From assembly GCA_024345305.1 (NCBI GenBank), contig BRON01000005.1, positions 1,302,001-1,366,000 on the forward strand: a stretch of DNA of 64,000 nt, in the 5' to 3' direction. The notes under the pieces are model-generated. The model ran no database searches, had not been told where the DNA came from, and saw only the letters and a list, made by a program, of their open reading frames with translations. A program made the position numbers and the translations under genes. The stretch comes from Mrakia gelida. Taxonomy: Eukaryota; Basidiomycota; Tremellomycetes; Cystofilobasidiales; Mrakiaceae. Below are positions 1 through 10,579 of this stretch, piece by piece. How positions within the stretch are numbered: position 1 is the stretch's first letter; each line of letters opens with the position of its first letter.

Positions 1-72
1 TCAACCATCTCTTCTCTCCTTCTCCCTTCTCTCCCCTTCCCCTTCGCTCTCCCTTCGAGTCTACTCTCCAGG

Positions 73-2336
73 ATGTTCGCTGCTCGACGCTCTCTCGCCT
101 CTGCCTCCAAGCGGGCTTTCTCTACCACCCCTGCGAACCTGGTCAAGGTCGCCGTTCTTGGAGCTGGAGGTCAGTTTCGCCATTCCTTTCCTTCCTTTCG
201 TCGTCGTCGTCTCCGTCTCCTCGCCTCTTTCGCTCCGCCGCTTGAAATCTCGGAGGCGGATGTTAGTGTAGAGGAGGAGACCAGCAGGGGGCTTCCGCGC
301 CTGCCTCGATAGGAGGGTGGGAGGAGAGGAGGTCGCACGAGGCAAAAGGAACGAGAGGGGGGAGGGAGGGAGGGAAGGACGAGGCAGGAGGACGACGCTC
401 CGGTTCATCTTCTCCGGATGCAAGGCCACCTCGTTCTTCCTCATTCTCGCCTCTTTCGCCTCTTCTAGCAGGTCGGCCTGGCAGAAGGCAAGACGAGATC
501 GGTCGTCGCGCCGAGAGGACTTTGCTGGTCTCGAGGTCAGGTCGAGGAAGGGAGGGGATGGACGAGAGGTCGAAACGAGTCGGGTTCCCTCGGAACATTC
601 CTTCCTGTTTTCTCGTCCATTCCTCACTATTCTTTGCTCTCGGTCTTCTCTTAGCACAAGGGAGCTTACTGACGTCTACCTGTCTTTGTTTTTCGCTCTT
701 TTGCAGGAGGAATCGGACAGCCTCTGTCCCTTCTCCTCAAGCTCAACCCCGACGTTACTGAGCTCTCCCTCTACGACATCCGAGGAGCTCCTGGAGTCGC
801 TGCTGATATCGGACACGTTAACGTCAACTCCGTCGTACGTATCATCTCCTTCCTACATGGCCTTCAGGAGTTTGAATCCCGCTCAGTCTCGATCTCCAAC
901 CCTGACCCATCTCCCCTCCTCTCCCCTTCCCTCCTTCTCTTCCTCCTCTTCCAGGTCAAGGGATACGCCGCCGAGAACCTTAAGGACGCTCTCGCCGGAG
1001 CCGAGATCATCCTCATCCCCGCTGGTGTCCCCCGAAAGCCTGGAATGACCCGAGACGATCTCTTCAACACCAACGCTTCCATCGTCCGAGATCTCGCTAA
1101 GGCTGCCGCTGAGGTCGCCCCCAAGGCTCTCGTCGGTATCATCTCCAACCCCGTCAACTCCACCGTCCCCATCTGGGCTGAGGTCTTCAAGAAGGAGGGA
1201 GTTTACGACGCTAAGAGGTGAGTTGCAGCTCAACGCAAGGCGAGTCGAACGGAGAGCTCGAAGCTGATCACCGCCTTCCCTTTTCGCCTTTTCTCTTTCG
1301 CTTTCCTTCTCGCTCAGGCTCTTCGGAGTTACCACCCTCGATGTTGTTCGAGCTTCCCGATTCCTTTCCGAGATCAAGGGAACCGACCCTAAGGACACCA
1401 AGGTCACCGTTGTGTGAGTTGGCTCGCCCTTCCCTCTTCGCTCCTTCCTTCCTTCCCTTCCTTTCGCTGACCTTTTCCTCACCACGTTTTCTGCTTCGAC
1501 TCTCACAGTGGAGGACACTCTGGAGCTACCATCGTTCCTCTGCTCTCCCAGACCGAGCTCGCCAAGGGTGTCACCGGAGAGACCTACAAGACCCTCGTCA
1601 ACAGGATCCAGTTCGGAGGAGACGAGGTCGTCAAGGCTAAGGATGGAGCTGGATCGGCTACCCTCTCGATGGCTTACGGTGAGTTGTCGATATCTTTACC
1701 TATTTGGGCAGCTGAGGGTGGGGGTCGCGGCGAGTGGTCCGGTGGGAAGCAGGAAGGAGAAGAGCGAGAACGAAACGAAGGCCAAACGAGAGCTCGAGCT
1801 GACTTCCGTCTTTTTCCCGTCCTTCCAGCCGGATCCCAGTTCGCCGCTGCTCTCATCAGGGCCAAGAAGGGAGAGGCTGGTGTCGTTATCCCCACCTTCG
1901 TCGAGTCGCCGTTGTTCGCTGCTGAGGGAGTTACCTTCTTCTCTTCCAACGTTGAGCTCGGAGTGAGTCCCGTTTCCTTCTCTTCCTTCGTTTCCCTTCC
2001 ACCTCATCCTTTCCCTCCAACAATACCATCCTCCGCCTTTGCTCCAACTCTCTTGCTCATTCTCCCAAACCATACTGACTTTCGTTCTTCCCTCGTTCGC
2101 CCTTTTCTCAGCCCGATGGAGTCGCCAAGATCCACCCTCTCGGAGAGCTCTCCCCCGAGGAGCAGGAGTACCTCAAGGCTTGCCTTCCCGACCTCAAGAA
2201 GAACATCGAGAAGGGGTTAGTCGGTTCCTCCTTCCTCTCTCGCTCTCGAATTACTTCCCTTGCCCTGGCTTCGTTCGCTAACTTCTTCTTCCCGCGCGTT
2301 TCCCTTCGATTAAGAGTCTCGTTCGTCAACCAGTAG
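73..2336 (+). CDS. MDH1: Mitochondrial malate dehydrogenase, 8 exons
   Basis: NAD-dependent malate dehydrogenase (malate to oxaloacetate) of the mitochondrial TCA cycle. Exons: 73-169, 707-834, 955-1217, 1318-1413, 1509-1678, 1829-1962, 2112-2215 and 2315-2336, giving 337 residues, the usual family length. The N-terminus is an Arg/Ser/Ala-rich presequence ([20 protein letters not shown]). It is followed by the nucleotide-binding glycine loop ([15 protein letters not shown]), the substrate arginine loop ([15 protein letters not shown]), [11 protein letters not shown], and the catalytic-histidine segment [15 protein letters not shown]. The last coding exon is only 22 bases (ending GVSFVNQ), read through a gttagt donor and a ctaac branch site; without that splice the family C-terminus is lost. 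The first intron is long for this locus (537 bases). The ATG at 73 is the only in-frame start before the presequence. Confidence 0.96.
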
Positions 2337-2715
2337 AGGATTTTGGAGCCGCGGCTTTTGTATCGATGAGGAGGAGGAGGGGAGGATTAATGATCCTTGG
2401 TTTAAAAGCTTTGGACGAAGCAGGAGGAGGTTCGCGGGAGATTGGGAGACGAGACGCGTCGTCGCCGAGCTCGACTCTTCTTTCTCTCGTTCTCGAACCG
2501 TTTTCGGCATGAGCGAACAACTTCTCATCATTTTAGTTCTTAAAGATTGTTCCTCATCAATCGTGAAGTGCGAATATCTACTGCAGGTCGTGCTAGACCT
2601 GCGGACGTCAGCCTCGTTTCTCCCTTTCTCTCCGCTTTCACCTCGTTCACGTCCAACCACATCTCGCCACCACTCCCTTCCCAAGCTCTCTTCTTCTCGT
2701 CACACCCCTTCAGCC
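2337..2715. promoter_or_regulatory. Gap between MDH1 and the BTB gene
   Basis: About 380 bases holding the 3' flank of MDH1 and the upstream region of the next gene, both on the plus strand. It contains one copy of the recurrent palindrome gacgcgtc (2453-2460). A pyrimidine-rich leader of about 80 bases precedes the ATG at 2716. No coding sequence recognised. Confidence 0.4.
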
Positions 2716-3543
2716 ATGTCCTCCTCCACCTCTCCCATCATCTACGTCGCAGAACTCAAGGCGGACGTCGTTCTTCGAAGCTCGGACGGATTCGACTTCC
2801 TCGTTCGTCGAGTCGTTCTTCAAGCCAGCTCGGAGGTCTTCGATGGGATGTTCTCCTCCGCTTCAGGAGACGTAGGGGAGAAGGATAAGAAGACGGGATT
2901 CCCTGTGGTCAAGCTGGAGGAGAAGGCGAAAGATCTCGACATCGTTCTGCGATTGATCGCTCGGGATCAGGAGAGACCCGACGTTCTTGCCCTGAGCTTG
3001 GACGACGCCACGAGGCGAGTCCTCTCCACCCTATTTCTTATTGCGTTTGCAGGCTCTGATTCAGTTTCGCCTTCAGTCTCTTCCTCGTCGCAGACAAGTT
3101 TGCCATCGAGTCAATCAAGGACCTCGCCGTCGCTCAACTCAGCGCGCTCGCCACCCACGAGGATCGTTGCCTCGACGTCCTGAGCACTGGCCTCATTCAT
3201 CGAGAATTGAGATTGGTTCGATCCGCTCTACCTGCTTTGGGGAAAACCTACAAGTTTGAATACCAGAGCGTGGACGGTAGCATGTGGAACCTCAGACGCG
3301 TCGTCTCTGGGCACATCACACCTTTGGGACGCCTCCCTCTCAGGGCTTTCGAGTTGGCTCCCGCCTCAGCAATCCGAGATCTGCTCCTCCTCGAGCATCA
3401 GGTCATGTTTCAGGAAAACACCTCCTGGAGGGATCTTGCTCCGACCTTCGCGAGTTCTGTACTCCGTTTTCACTTTCTTCGCGGTCACCAAGCTACCAAC
3501 GACCCTTCCTTCTCATTCTTTCCTCAACCAGAAGTTCGAGTAG
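2716..3543 (+). CDS. BTB/POZ domain protein, GC-AG introns
   Basis: Predicted 227-residue BTB/POZ protein, probably a protein-interaction or adaptor factor; substrate unknown. Exons 2716-3014, 3077-3449 and 3532-3543. The BTB fold begins with ADVVLRSSDGFDFLVRRVVL and continues with ASSEVFDGMFSSASGDV and VVKLEEKAKDLDIVLRLI, then a helical C-terminal half (FLVADKFAIESIKDLAVAQL). A close paralogue lies at 46421-47240 with the same two intron positions and the same 4-codon last exon (KFE-stop here, TFE-stop there). Both introns here begin GC rather than GT (gcgagt). Without splicing them the reading frame does not reach the conserved helical part. The 3' end rests on the paralogue alignment. Confidence 0.82.
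3015..3076 (+). other. GC-AG intron 1 of the BTB gene
   Basis: Exon end ACG AG joins gcgagtcc; the intron ends cgccttcag and has a ctgat branch-like site. Removing it joins codon AG|T and gives ATSLFLVADKF, matching the paralogue at 46732-46796, whose intron sits at the equivalent position but starts gtgagt. Confidence 0.75.
3450..3531 (+). other. GC-AG intron 2 of the BTB gene
   Basis: Begins gcgagttc directly after a TTC codon and ends caaccag, leaving the 12-base last exon AAG TTC GAG TAG. The paralogue has gtgagt after its TTC codon at 47152 and a 12-base last exon ACC TTC GAG TAG. Confidence 0.72.
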
Positions 3544-4210
3544 CTAAACCCAAAGGAACCTTCCTCGATCGCTTTCGAACGAACCAAGTAAGTTCCCATC
3601 CACTGAGGAACGAGGCAAGGGGGAGTTGAGCGGCGTCGCGACGCGTCGAACTTCCACTGAACTGTTCTGTTCCTCTTTCTTCCTTTTTGCTCCAGCAGCC
3701 TCTAGCACGAGCCATCGTCTCTTTCTTTTCAGATATAATGTACGTCTCTTCCTCGTAGCGCGTCTCGTCTCACATCAGGAAAGCAGACTCGACGCGTCGT
3801 CGTGATTCGAGTTCGAAGATCTGCCCTCACGAGAGTTTGACCTCATTTCTCGAGCCTGGGACTCAAGGTAATACTCACTCGGGGTATTGTGGCCACTCTA
3901 TGGAAGCAGTTCGAAACGAGGAACGCCTTCTCCCTGTCGAGAACGAGGAGAGATCGACGCGCTCTCGGTCCTCCTTCACAGACTTTGACGAACCAATCTT
4001 CGCTGTCGCACAGCACTCCAGAACTAGCTCGAAGTCTCTCAGCCTTTACTTGTGCGAGAAAAACCTTCAGAACCTCAACCGACCTCGTTTCGAACGCCCT
4101 CCAAATCCGCGGTCGACTCGAGGTCCTGAATCCCTTGCTTCTCCTCCCTCCTCCTCTCTCTCGCCTTCGACCGCTTCCCAGCACCCACCCACCTCCTTTC
4201 CCTTCTTGAA
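3544..4210. other. Gap before the carrier gene
   Basis: About 670 bases without a gene I can support. It holds gacgcgtc at 3640-3647 and 3791-3798. A stretch near 4040-4110 has a frame (ending NALQIR) that could be spliced in phase onto the hydrophobic first exon of the carrier through a donor near 4111 and an acceptor near 4230. No in-frame ATG supports it, so I leave it as possible 5' UTR or an unproven upstream exon. Confidence 0.35.
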
Positions 4211-6041
4211 ATGTTCGAACTCCTCATAGTCATCCTCGTCGCGACCTCGATCATGGTTCTCACCTTCTCCGTCGCTGCTCTGATCGTGATGGTTTGTCGC
4301 CTTCCATCGTTCCATCTTTCCCTTCGAGCTCACCAGCTCACCTCCTTCCTTCCCTTCTCCCACGTCCTTCCTCCTCTTCGACCCTCGTCTCGCCCCGTTC
4401 CATTTCTCACCAGCCCATCACTGGGAGTATCGTACGATTACGAGCCAACTACTTGCCGATGGGAGTATCTTTGGAGGATGTAGAGAGCGAGGGAGGAGAC
4501 AAGAGGGTTGGACCGGTCGTTCGACGAGTGAGCGGTATGATCATGCGAGTGAAGCGGTTGGAGGGCTGGTCGGGTCTCTACAAGGGTGAGTTTTCAGGTC
4601 ATCTCTCTACTGATCGTATCTGGAAGGATGTAGGTGTCTCAGAGTTGCTGAGGGGAGGCCAGCCGAGTGGAAGAGGAAGGAAGAGATAAAGCTCGACCGT
4701 CAGCTCCCTCGTTGCCCCTCTGCTCTTCCCTGCTCTCTTTCCCTCGATGTAGGAGAGCGGCACCTCCAACCTTGGATCCGGGAGCTTCCCATCATGGAGA
4801 TTCCCTCCTTCGGAGCTCGACTCCAGTCGATTGCAATGTGAACCGAGCTCACACCTCCCCCTTCCCCTCCCTCCGATCCGCGCTCGAACAGGCATCTCTC
4901 CTTTCCTCACTCTCAACCTCCTCATCTCCGTCGCCAGCATCGCTTTCATCGGAGGCTCGTCGAAGGTCACACCAAAGGGAACTTATCAGGTTGGTCTCTT
5001 CGACTGCTGCTTGTCAAGCTGCGTCGCTCGAAGCTGATCTCTTGCTCCCTCCCCGCAGGTCCCGAACGCGAGCGGTCTCAGGTTAGTCAAGCTCTCCTTC
5101 CTCCTCTCTTGAGACTCTCTACTGACTCTCCCACCTTTTTCCTCATCAGTATGACTCTCTTTGGTCTGGTGATGACTCTCGTCACCCTTCCCTGCACGAT
5201 CCTCATCAACAGGTTCGTCCCTTTCCCGACCCGTCGCGTCGTCCTTTGTCACTCGTCCTCCGTCTGACGTTCATGTTTCTGTTCCTCGTTTTGCAGAACG
5301 ATCGTCACTCCCCACGCACTTCCCTGGCACCCCATCGAAGCAGCCAAGATCATCCTCACTCCTTTCGAACGAGCGCGTCCTTGGGTGATCTACAAAGCTC
5401 CTGGCCTTCTCGCTGCCACCGCTCTTCACATCTTCTGGGTTTCCTTCATATCTAAGGGTTTCAAGCGCCTAATCGTCCCTGAGCTCGGAGATGGCTTGTT
5501 TGAGCCTCCGACGGTGGAGGGAGAAGAGCCTCAACTCGTCAAGATCAGGTTGGGTCGACTCGCGATCTTCCTTCTCTTCCAGGCTCTTTCGACTTTCGTT
5601 TTGTGAGTAATCCGGTCAATTTCAGTCCTCGTGGGAGCAGGGACGGAAGGAAGCGAACTGACTCGAGACTCCCACTCTTCCGTTTTGTATCTCAGGTGTC
5701 CTCTCGAAGTCCTCGCCGTTCGCCTCTCGATCCAACGTCAAAACGGAGGTCAAACCCCCGTCGATCAGGTTCCCTCCCAGTACGCTGCGAAGGACGAGGA
5801 TGTGATCGGTATGCGTCCAGAAGAGGAGCCGTACGAGGGACTTCTAGTGAGTTTGAGCCTCTCCCTCATCGAGTTCTCTCGAACATGAACGCGTCCACGA
5901 GTGCTGACTTCGTTCGCTCCTTCGCCCGCGGCTTTGCCTCAGGACGCCGTCAAGACGATCCTGAACGAGGAGGGATGGGTAACGCTTTATACAGCGTGGA
6001 TCGTGACGCTCGCGGGGTTGATGCTGGGTGTGGCAGTTTGA
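4211..6041 (+). CDS. Divergent mitochondrial carrier (SLC25-like), 8 exons
   Basis: Membrane protein of 330 residues with carrier-family signatures; the transported solute cannot be told. Exons 4211-4291, 4414-4585, 4892-4989, 5059-5081, 5150-5212, 5297-5602, 5696-5846 and 5943-6041. Carrier motifs: first repeat TGSIVRLRANYLPMGVSLED followed by VKRLEGWSGLYKG, a middle repeat around LPWHPIEAAKII, and a third repeat with the Px[DE]xx[RK]-type motif CPLEVLAVRLSIQR and NEEGWVTLYTAW. Several predicted membrane helices lie between these. Exon 4 is only 23 bases. The first exon is a hydrophobic helix (LLIVILVATSIMVLTF); the start at 4211 is the first ATG in frame but a further upstream exon is possible. 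The third exon uses an acceptor (cgaacag) after a 306-base intron lacking a clear branch site. Confidence 0.8.
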
Positions 6042-6604
6042 TTCGCTTCGTTTCGTCCAAGGAGGGAGATATTGCTCGAATGGCTGGTCCTTTCTCTTCG
6101 CTTTTCCTCGCAGGTTGTCTTTGGTCGTCTCTGCGTATTTCTTGTTCATAATCAGCATCTTCGTCGCTTTGTGTGGACTGGTTCGACGAGTGAGAGGCTC
6201 CCTCGAACGAAGAACGAAGGAGCTCGATGTCCACGAACTTGTCGAGGAGCAGGCATGTCAACTGCGCGTCTATCTTCCTGCCTCTTCTCGTTCGACTAGA
6301 TAGTCTAGCTCTTCAGACTGTTGAGCGAGGCTCAACCTCCTCACCTGCGCTCGGTAGAGAGCTGGTAGTGCTCCCGATATGCTCTTTGAAACGCGATGCT
6401 TTCCGAGTCGAATCGAACGACAAAAGGAGACGACGGCCATGTTTCTTCGTCTATCCCAGAAAATGTAAGAAAAAGCGAAGCGAAAGGAAGCCAAAAAAGT
6501 GCTATCTAGTGTAGGCTGCTGAAACAAATCGAGAAAGAAGAGGTAAAGAGGAAGAGAGAGAGGAAGAGAGGTCGCGTCGTCCAATTTCGTTCGGTCGTCC
6601 TCGT
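6042..6604. other. Convergent gap between the carrier and the Mam3-like gene
   Basis: Tail-to-tail region of about 560 bases containing both 3' UTRs. Becomes A-rich near 6460-6550. ORFs crossing it are low-complexity readings without splice support. No gene seen. Confidence 0.4.
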
Positions 6605-9600
6605 CTAAAGCTTCTTCGGCTCCTCCGTCAGAGTCAAAGGACTAGTTCCACTGAACGTTTTGCTCGTCTTGAGAGGTCCTCCAGGAGCTCCCGAAGTGGT
6701 GGGAGTGGACTGCGACAGCAAACGGAGACGAACGAAACGAGAAAGAGTCAGTTCAGTCGCACGCGTGGAGAAAGAAAGGATGAGCGAACTCGAAACTCAC
6801 CTTGAAAGTCTTCTTCTTAACCGGCACAGAACCAGCTCCAACAGGCGTACTGGCTCCCGAGACAGGAACGCTAGGACTCCTTCCACCAACTCCAACGCCA
6901 GCACCAGCCGTTCCGTTCGAAGGGGCAAGGAGAGTTCCAGGGGCGCCTCGTTTCCTTCCTCGTTCGATGGCTTCGGCGAGCATGGCAGGAGGAGGGAGAG
7001 TACCGATCGTTCCGGTAGGAGTCGAGGCAGGGAGAGGGAGGGTAGGAGCTGAAGCGGTGGAGGGGAGGGCAGCATGAGATCCGAGAGGAGTGGAAGGGTT
7101 GGTGGTGGCAGGCGTGGGAGCGAGAACTTCTTGAGGACCACCCTTCGCTTCTTCTTTCTTCTCCTCGTCCGATCCAACCTCGGTCTTCTCGCTCTCCGTA
7201 GCGGTGGTGGTAGGAGCGAGCTTCTCGTCTCCCTCTGCGATGTCGGGAGGGGTTCCGAAGGAAGCTTCGGGAACGTCTTGTCTCTTCTTTCCAGGAGCGG
7301 AGGAGGTTCGTCGGATCCCCATTCCTGCTCCGAGCTTGCTGACGAAGGCTCCAGCGACGGTCTTGGTTTTGCTAGGCACGGGTTCGGTGGCTTGAGACTT
7401 GGGCTTGTCGGTGGGAGTGGTCGTGGAAGGGAGGGGAGTGCTTTGGGCTCGAGCTTTGTCGGCAGCGAGTTGTTGACGAGCTCGATCTTGGGTGGCTTTG
7501 GCGACGAAGGCTCGAGCTTCCTCGGGAACGAAGGCGTTGATGGCGTGGCCGGCTTCGTCCTGTTGATCGTCTGAAGGAGAGAGGACAAGGGGAAAGCAGG
7601 GTCAGAACGAGGCAGGCAGACGAGCGAGCGAGACGCGTTGAGGGATTGAGAACCCAAGACTCACACTCATCCTCGATCTCGTTTCCAATCAGTTCCTCCA
7701 AGACGTCCTCGAGAGTGATGATACCGATACTTTCGCCCTCGATGTCTCCCATGAGCTGCAGACGACAAGAAAGGAGAAAGAAGTCAGCGAACGAAGGAAC
7801 AACTCGAACGCTCTCGTCGTCCTGTTTTCTCAACTCACCTTATCAACCGTCTTCGGCTCCAAAAACGCATCTCCAGGCACTCCCTGACCCTCCTTCTTCG
7901 TCTCTAACCTATCCGCCTCAGCCTTCTCCCTCTCAGCAGCCCTCTTCTCCTTCTTCAAGTCTCGTTTACTCTTCTTCTTCTCCATCTTCTTCGAGTGATG
8001 CTCTCCCGTCTCGAGATCGTTGTCGTCGTCCGATGAGTCCGAAGTATCCGATCCAGCGAGCTTCTTTCGAATTCGTTCACGAAGTCCTCCAGCGGCGGTT
8101 TCGATCATGGACTGTTCGTCGATGTCTGGTTCGTCGGTGACGGCTGGGGTTCGTTTCCGACGAGAGACGAGGGCGATGTGAGATCGACCTTCTCGGAAGG
8201 CGTTGAGCATGTCGAGGAGGGGTTGATCTTGAGGGACGGTGGTGAGGAGGGTGGACATGGGGATGGACATGATGGGAGTCGCGTCTGAGGAGGAGGGAAG
8301 ACGGTTCGAGAGGGTCAGTTTGAGAGCGAGCGACGAAAAGAAGCGAGGAAAGAACGGTCTCACCTTCAGGATCGAGCAAAACACAGTTCTTGACGAGCAT
8401 GGTCCCCAGGATCTTCTTGATCTTCCTCGTCTTCCCAACTCCAGTAAGATCGGGGACCTCGACGGTGTGGTAGACGGGAATCCTCGAGTGACCGGACTGA
8501 ACAACTCTGGAGAGGACCTCGTAGTCGAGCTTGGTGGTATCCTCGAGCATGAAGACGGATTCGATGGGAGTCATGTGAGCGAAGACGGACTGGAAGAAGA
8601 AGGGAAGACGCGAGAGCGAGAGTCAGTTCTGAAGACGAGACGCGTCGAAGGTTTGATTTTGCTCACCTTGTCCTGAAGATCGAGAGCTCCCTGGGCCATG
8701 TGGACGGTTCCAGTAAGGAGATCTCCACCGTGCATTCCAGCCATGGCGTGAAGGTTGAGCTGAAGCAGAAAGAGAAAAGGAGTCAGTCGAGGGTTTGGAC
8801 GTCGAGATCGCGAAGAAGGACGTACGAGTTCTCTCAACTCAGCCTTCCTGTAGATGATTCCGTTGTGCGATCCCAAGATCTTCTCGAGAAGGAGAGAGAC
8901 GGGTTTGGCGACGGGGTAGGCGACGTAGATGAGGATCTGTGAGCGGGAAAGAGAGCGGAAAGGGTCAGCGAGAGCGAAGCGAACAAGACGCGAGCGAGGA
9001 GAGGCTTACCTGAGTCATTCGAGCGGCCTTGGCTCCAACAAGGAGACCGTATCGCGAGCAGATGGACTGAGGGATGATCTCAGCGAAGATGATGATCAAA
9101 ACCGTAGAGACGACGACGGCTGCGAAGAGAGAAAGCGATGAGAGCGTCAGCATGTCGTTCCCACGAGTCTCGAGACGAAGACTCACCTTGAACTCCTCCT
9201 CCCAGAACTGGGTCTGCGATAACGGGAAGAGTCTCGTTGACGATCATGTTGACCAAAAGGAGCGTCTGAAGAAGAGAGGAACGAGATGAAGTCAGGGGAC
9301 GCGTCTCGACCGAGCTTGAGCTCGTTTTCTTCGCGAGCTCGTCTCGGGCAAGACTGCGGGATGGCAAAGACTCACCGTAAGAAGCTGGTGTCCGTTCCTT
9401 CGAACGGGCATGATTTTCTACGAGAGCAAAGGAGAGAGAGGGTCGATCAGCGTCAGGACGCGACAGCGAAACGAGAAGGACATCGAGACGAACCTTAGCG
9501 TAAGCTTGTTGAGTTGGGTTTCCAGAGGTGGAGAGAATGGTGAGTTGAGTCATGTCGAGAGACATGTATCCGAGCGTAAGACCTGAAGTAAGAGCGGTGA

Positions 9601-10352
9601 GAGGTGGGAGGCGAGACGAGAGAAGGTCAGCGAAAGAAAGGAAACAACTTCAGCTTCGACCTCCTTCCTTTCCTCGACCTTCCGCCGCTTCCTCGTTCGA
9701 GACTGTTGCTCACCAGCGAAGATTCCAGACCTGGGGAGAGAAGCAAGCAAAAGCCGAAGAACGTCAGATTGCTGTCTCTCTCGATCATGCTAGCAGAAGC
9801 AGGCCTCCTCCGTCCCTCCCTCCTTTCCCTCTCGCACGACGCATGGGTCGATGAGCTTTCGGCAGCCCCCTTGTCCGCCGCGGTTTTTCTCCCCTCTCTC
9901 CTCCCTTCCAGAGCAGATTTTTGATGAAGTCTGGGTACTCACAAGATGACCAGGATAGGAATCAAAGCAGCGAACACTCCGAACTCAGCGCTCCCCTTCT
10001 CGAGCTCCCTCTTGCGGTAGGAATTCATCCCAGGGTCGAGCCCTCCGTCGGTGACGAGCGTCGAGTGTCCTCCAGCTTGAAGAAGAGCATGGCCGAAGCA
10101 GTGGGCGAGAGGGGAGAGAACGAAGGTGTGGATAGAGTAGAGGACGGGGAAGAGGGCGAGGAAGCAGAGGATCCGAACGAGGAGGGAGGTGTCGTTCGCA
10201 GGAGAGAGGGAGGGAGGTGCGGTGTTGGTGAGTTCGGTCGAGGAGGAGGAGGAGGAGGTTTTGTTGTCGACGAAGAGAGGGAGCTGAGAGTCGTTCTTGT
10301 TGTTGTTGATATCTTTGATGAGGAGATTGGTTGTATTACCAGGCTTTTTCAT
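6605..10352 (-). CDS. MAM3: DUF21/CBS-pair membrane protein (Mam3/CNNM family), 13 exons
   Basis: Likely orthologue of yeast Mam3 and the CNNM family: membrane proteins linked to metal (Mg, Mn, Co) homeostasis, with a DUF21 membrane domain followed by a CBS pair. 862 residues. Exons, 5' to 3': 10352-9943, 9730-9714, 9582-9494, 9417-9376, 9265-9187, 9119-9010, 8936-8826, 8759-8667, 8589-8364, 8284-7839, 7755-7665, 7570-6801 and 6709-6605. Diagnostic segments: SGIFAGLTLGYMSLDMTQL, VNETLPVIADPVLGGG, IIFAEIIPQSICSRYGLLVG, MTPIESVFMLEDTTKLDYE, QSGHSRIPVYH, and the second CBS segment IGIITLEDVLEELIGNEI. A long charged insert (about residues 450-540, Lys/Glu/Asp-rich) splits the CBS pair, and a Pro/Ala/Thr-rich tail follows. 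Exon 2 is a 17-base microexon. The start is the first ATG in frame (10352); the frame extends upstream only with non-ATG codons. Confidence 0.93.
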
Positions 10353-10579
10353 TCCTAGCCAAGGGTTTTCGATAAGGGAGGAGATAAAGGGAAAGGCTTG
10401 GGTGCTTGGGAGGGGAACGGCGTGGAGGTTGGAGGGAAGGTGAACGAAGGAAACCAAACGTCTTGTTGTCCGTCAAACCGCTTCCCTCGTCGGTTCAACT
10501 GTTTCTTCCTTCTTTCTATTCTTGAGTCGGAGGAGGAGAGGCTGATCTTCCCTGCCGTCCCTTCCTTTTGGATCTAGCC
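10353..10579. promoter_or_regulatory. Divergent promoter region, Mam3-like / CutC
   Basis: The 227 bases between two head-to-head genes must carry both promoters and 5' UTRs. No named element recognised. Confidence 0.45.

Noticed and set aside
10353..10457. Upstream extension of the Mam3-like protein to 10457
   Set aside because: The extended frame begins with TTG. The first ATG in frame is 10352 and the family needs no longer leader.
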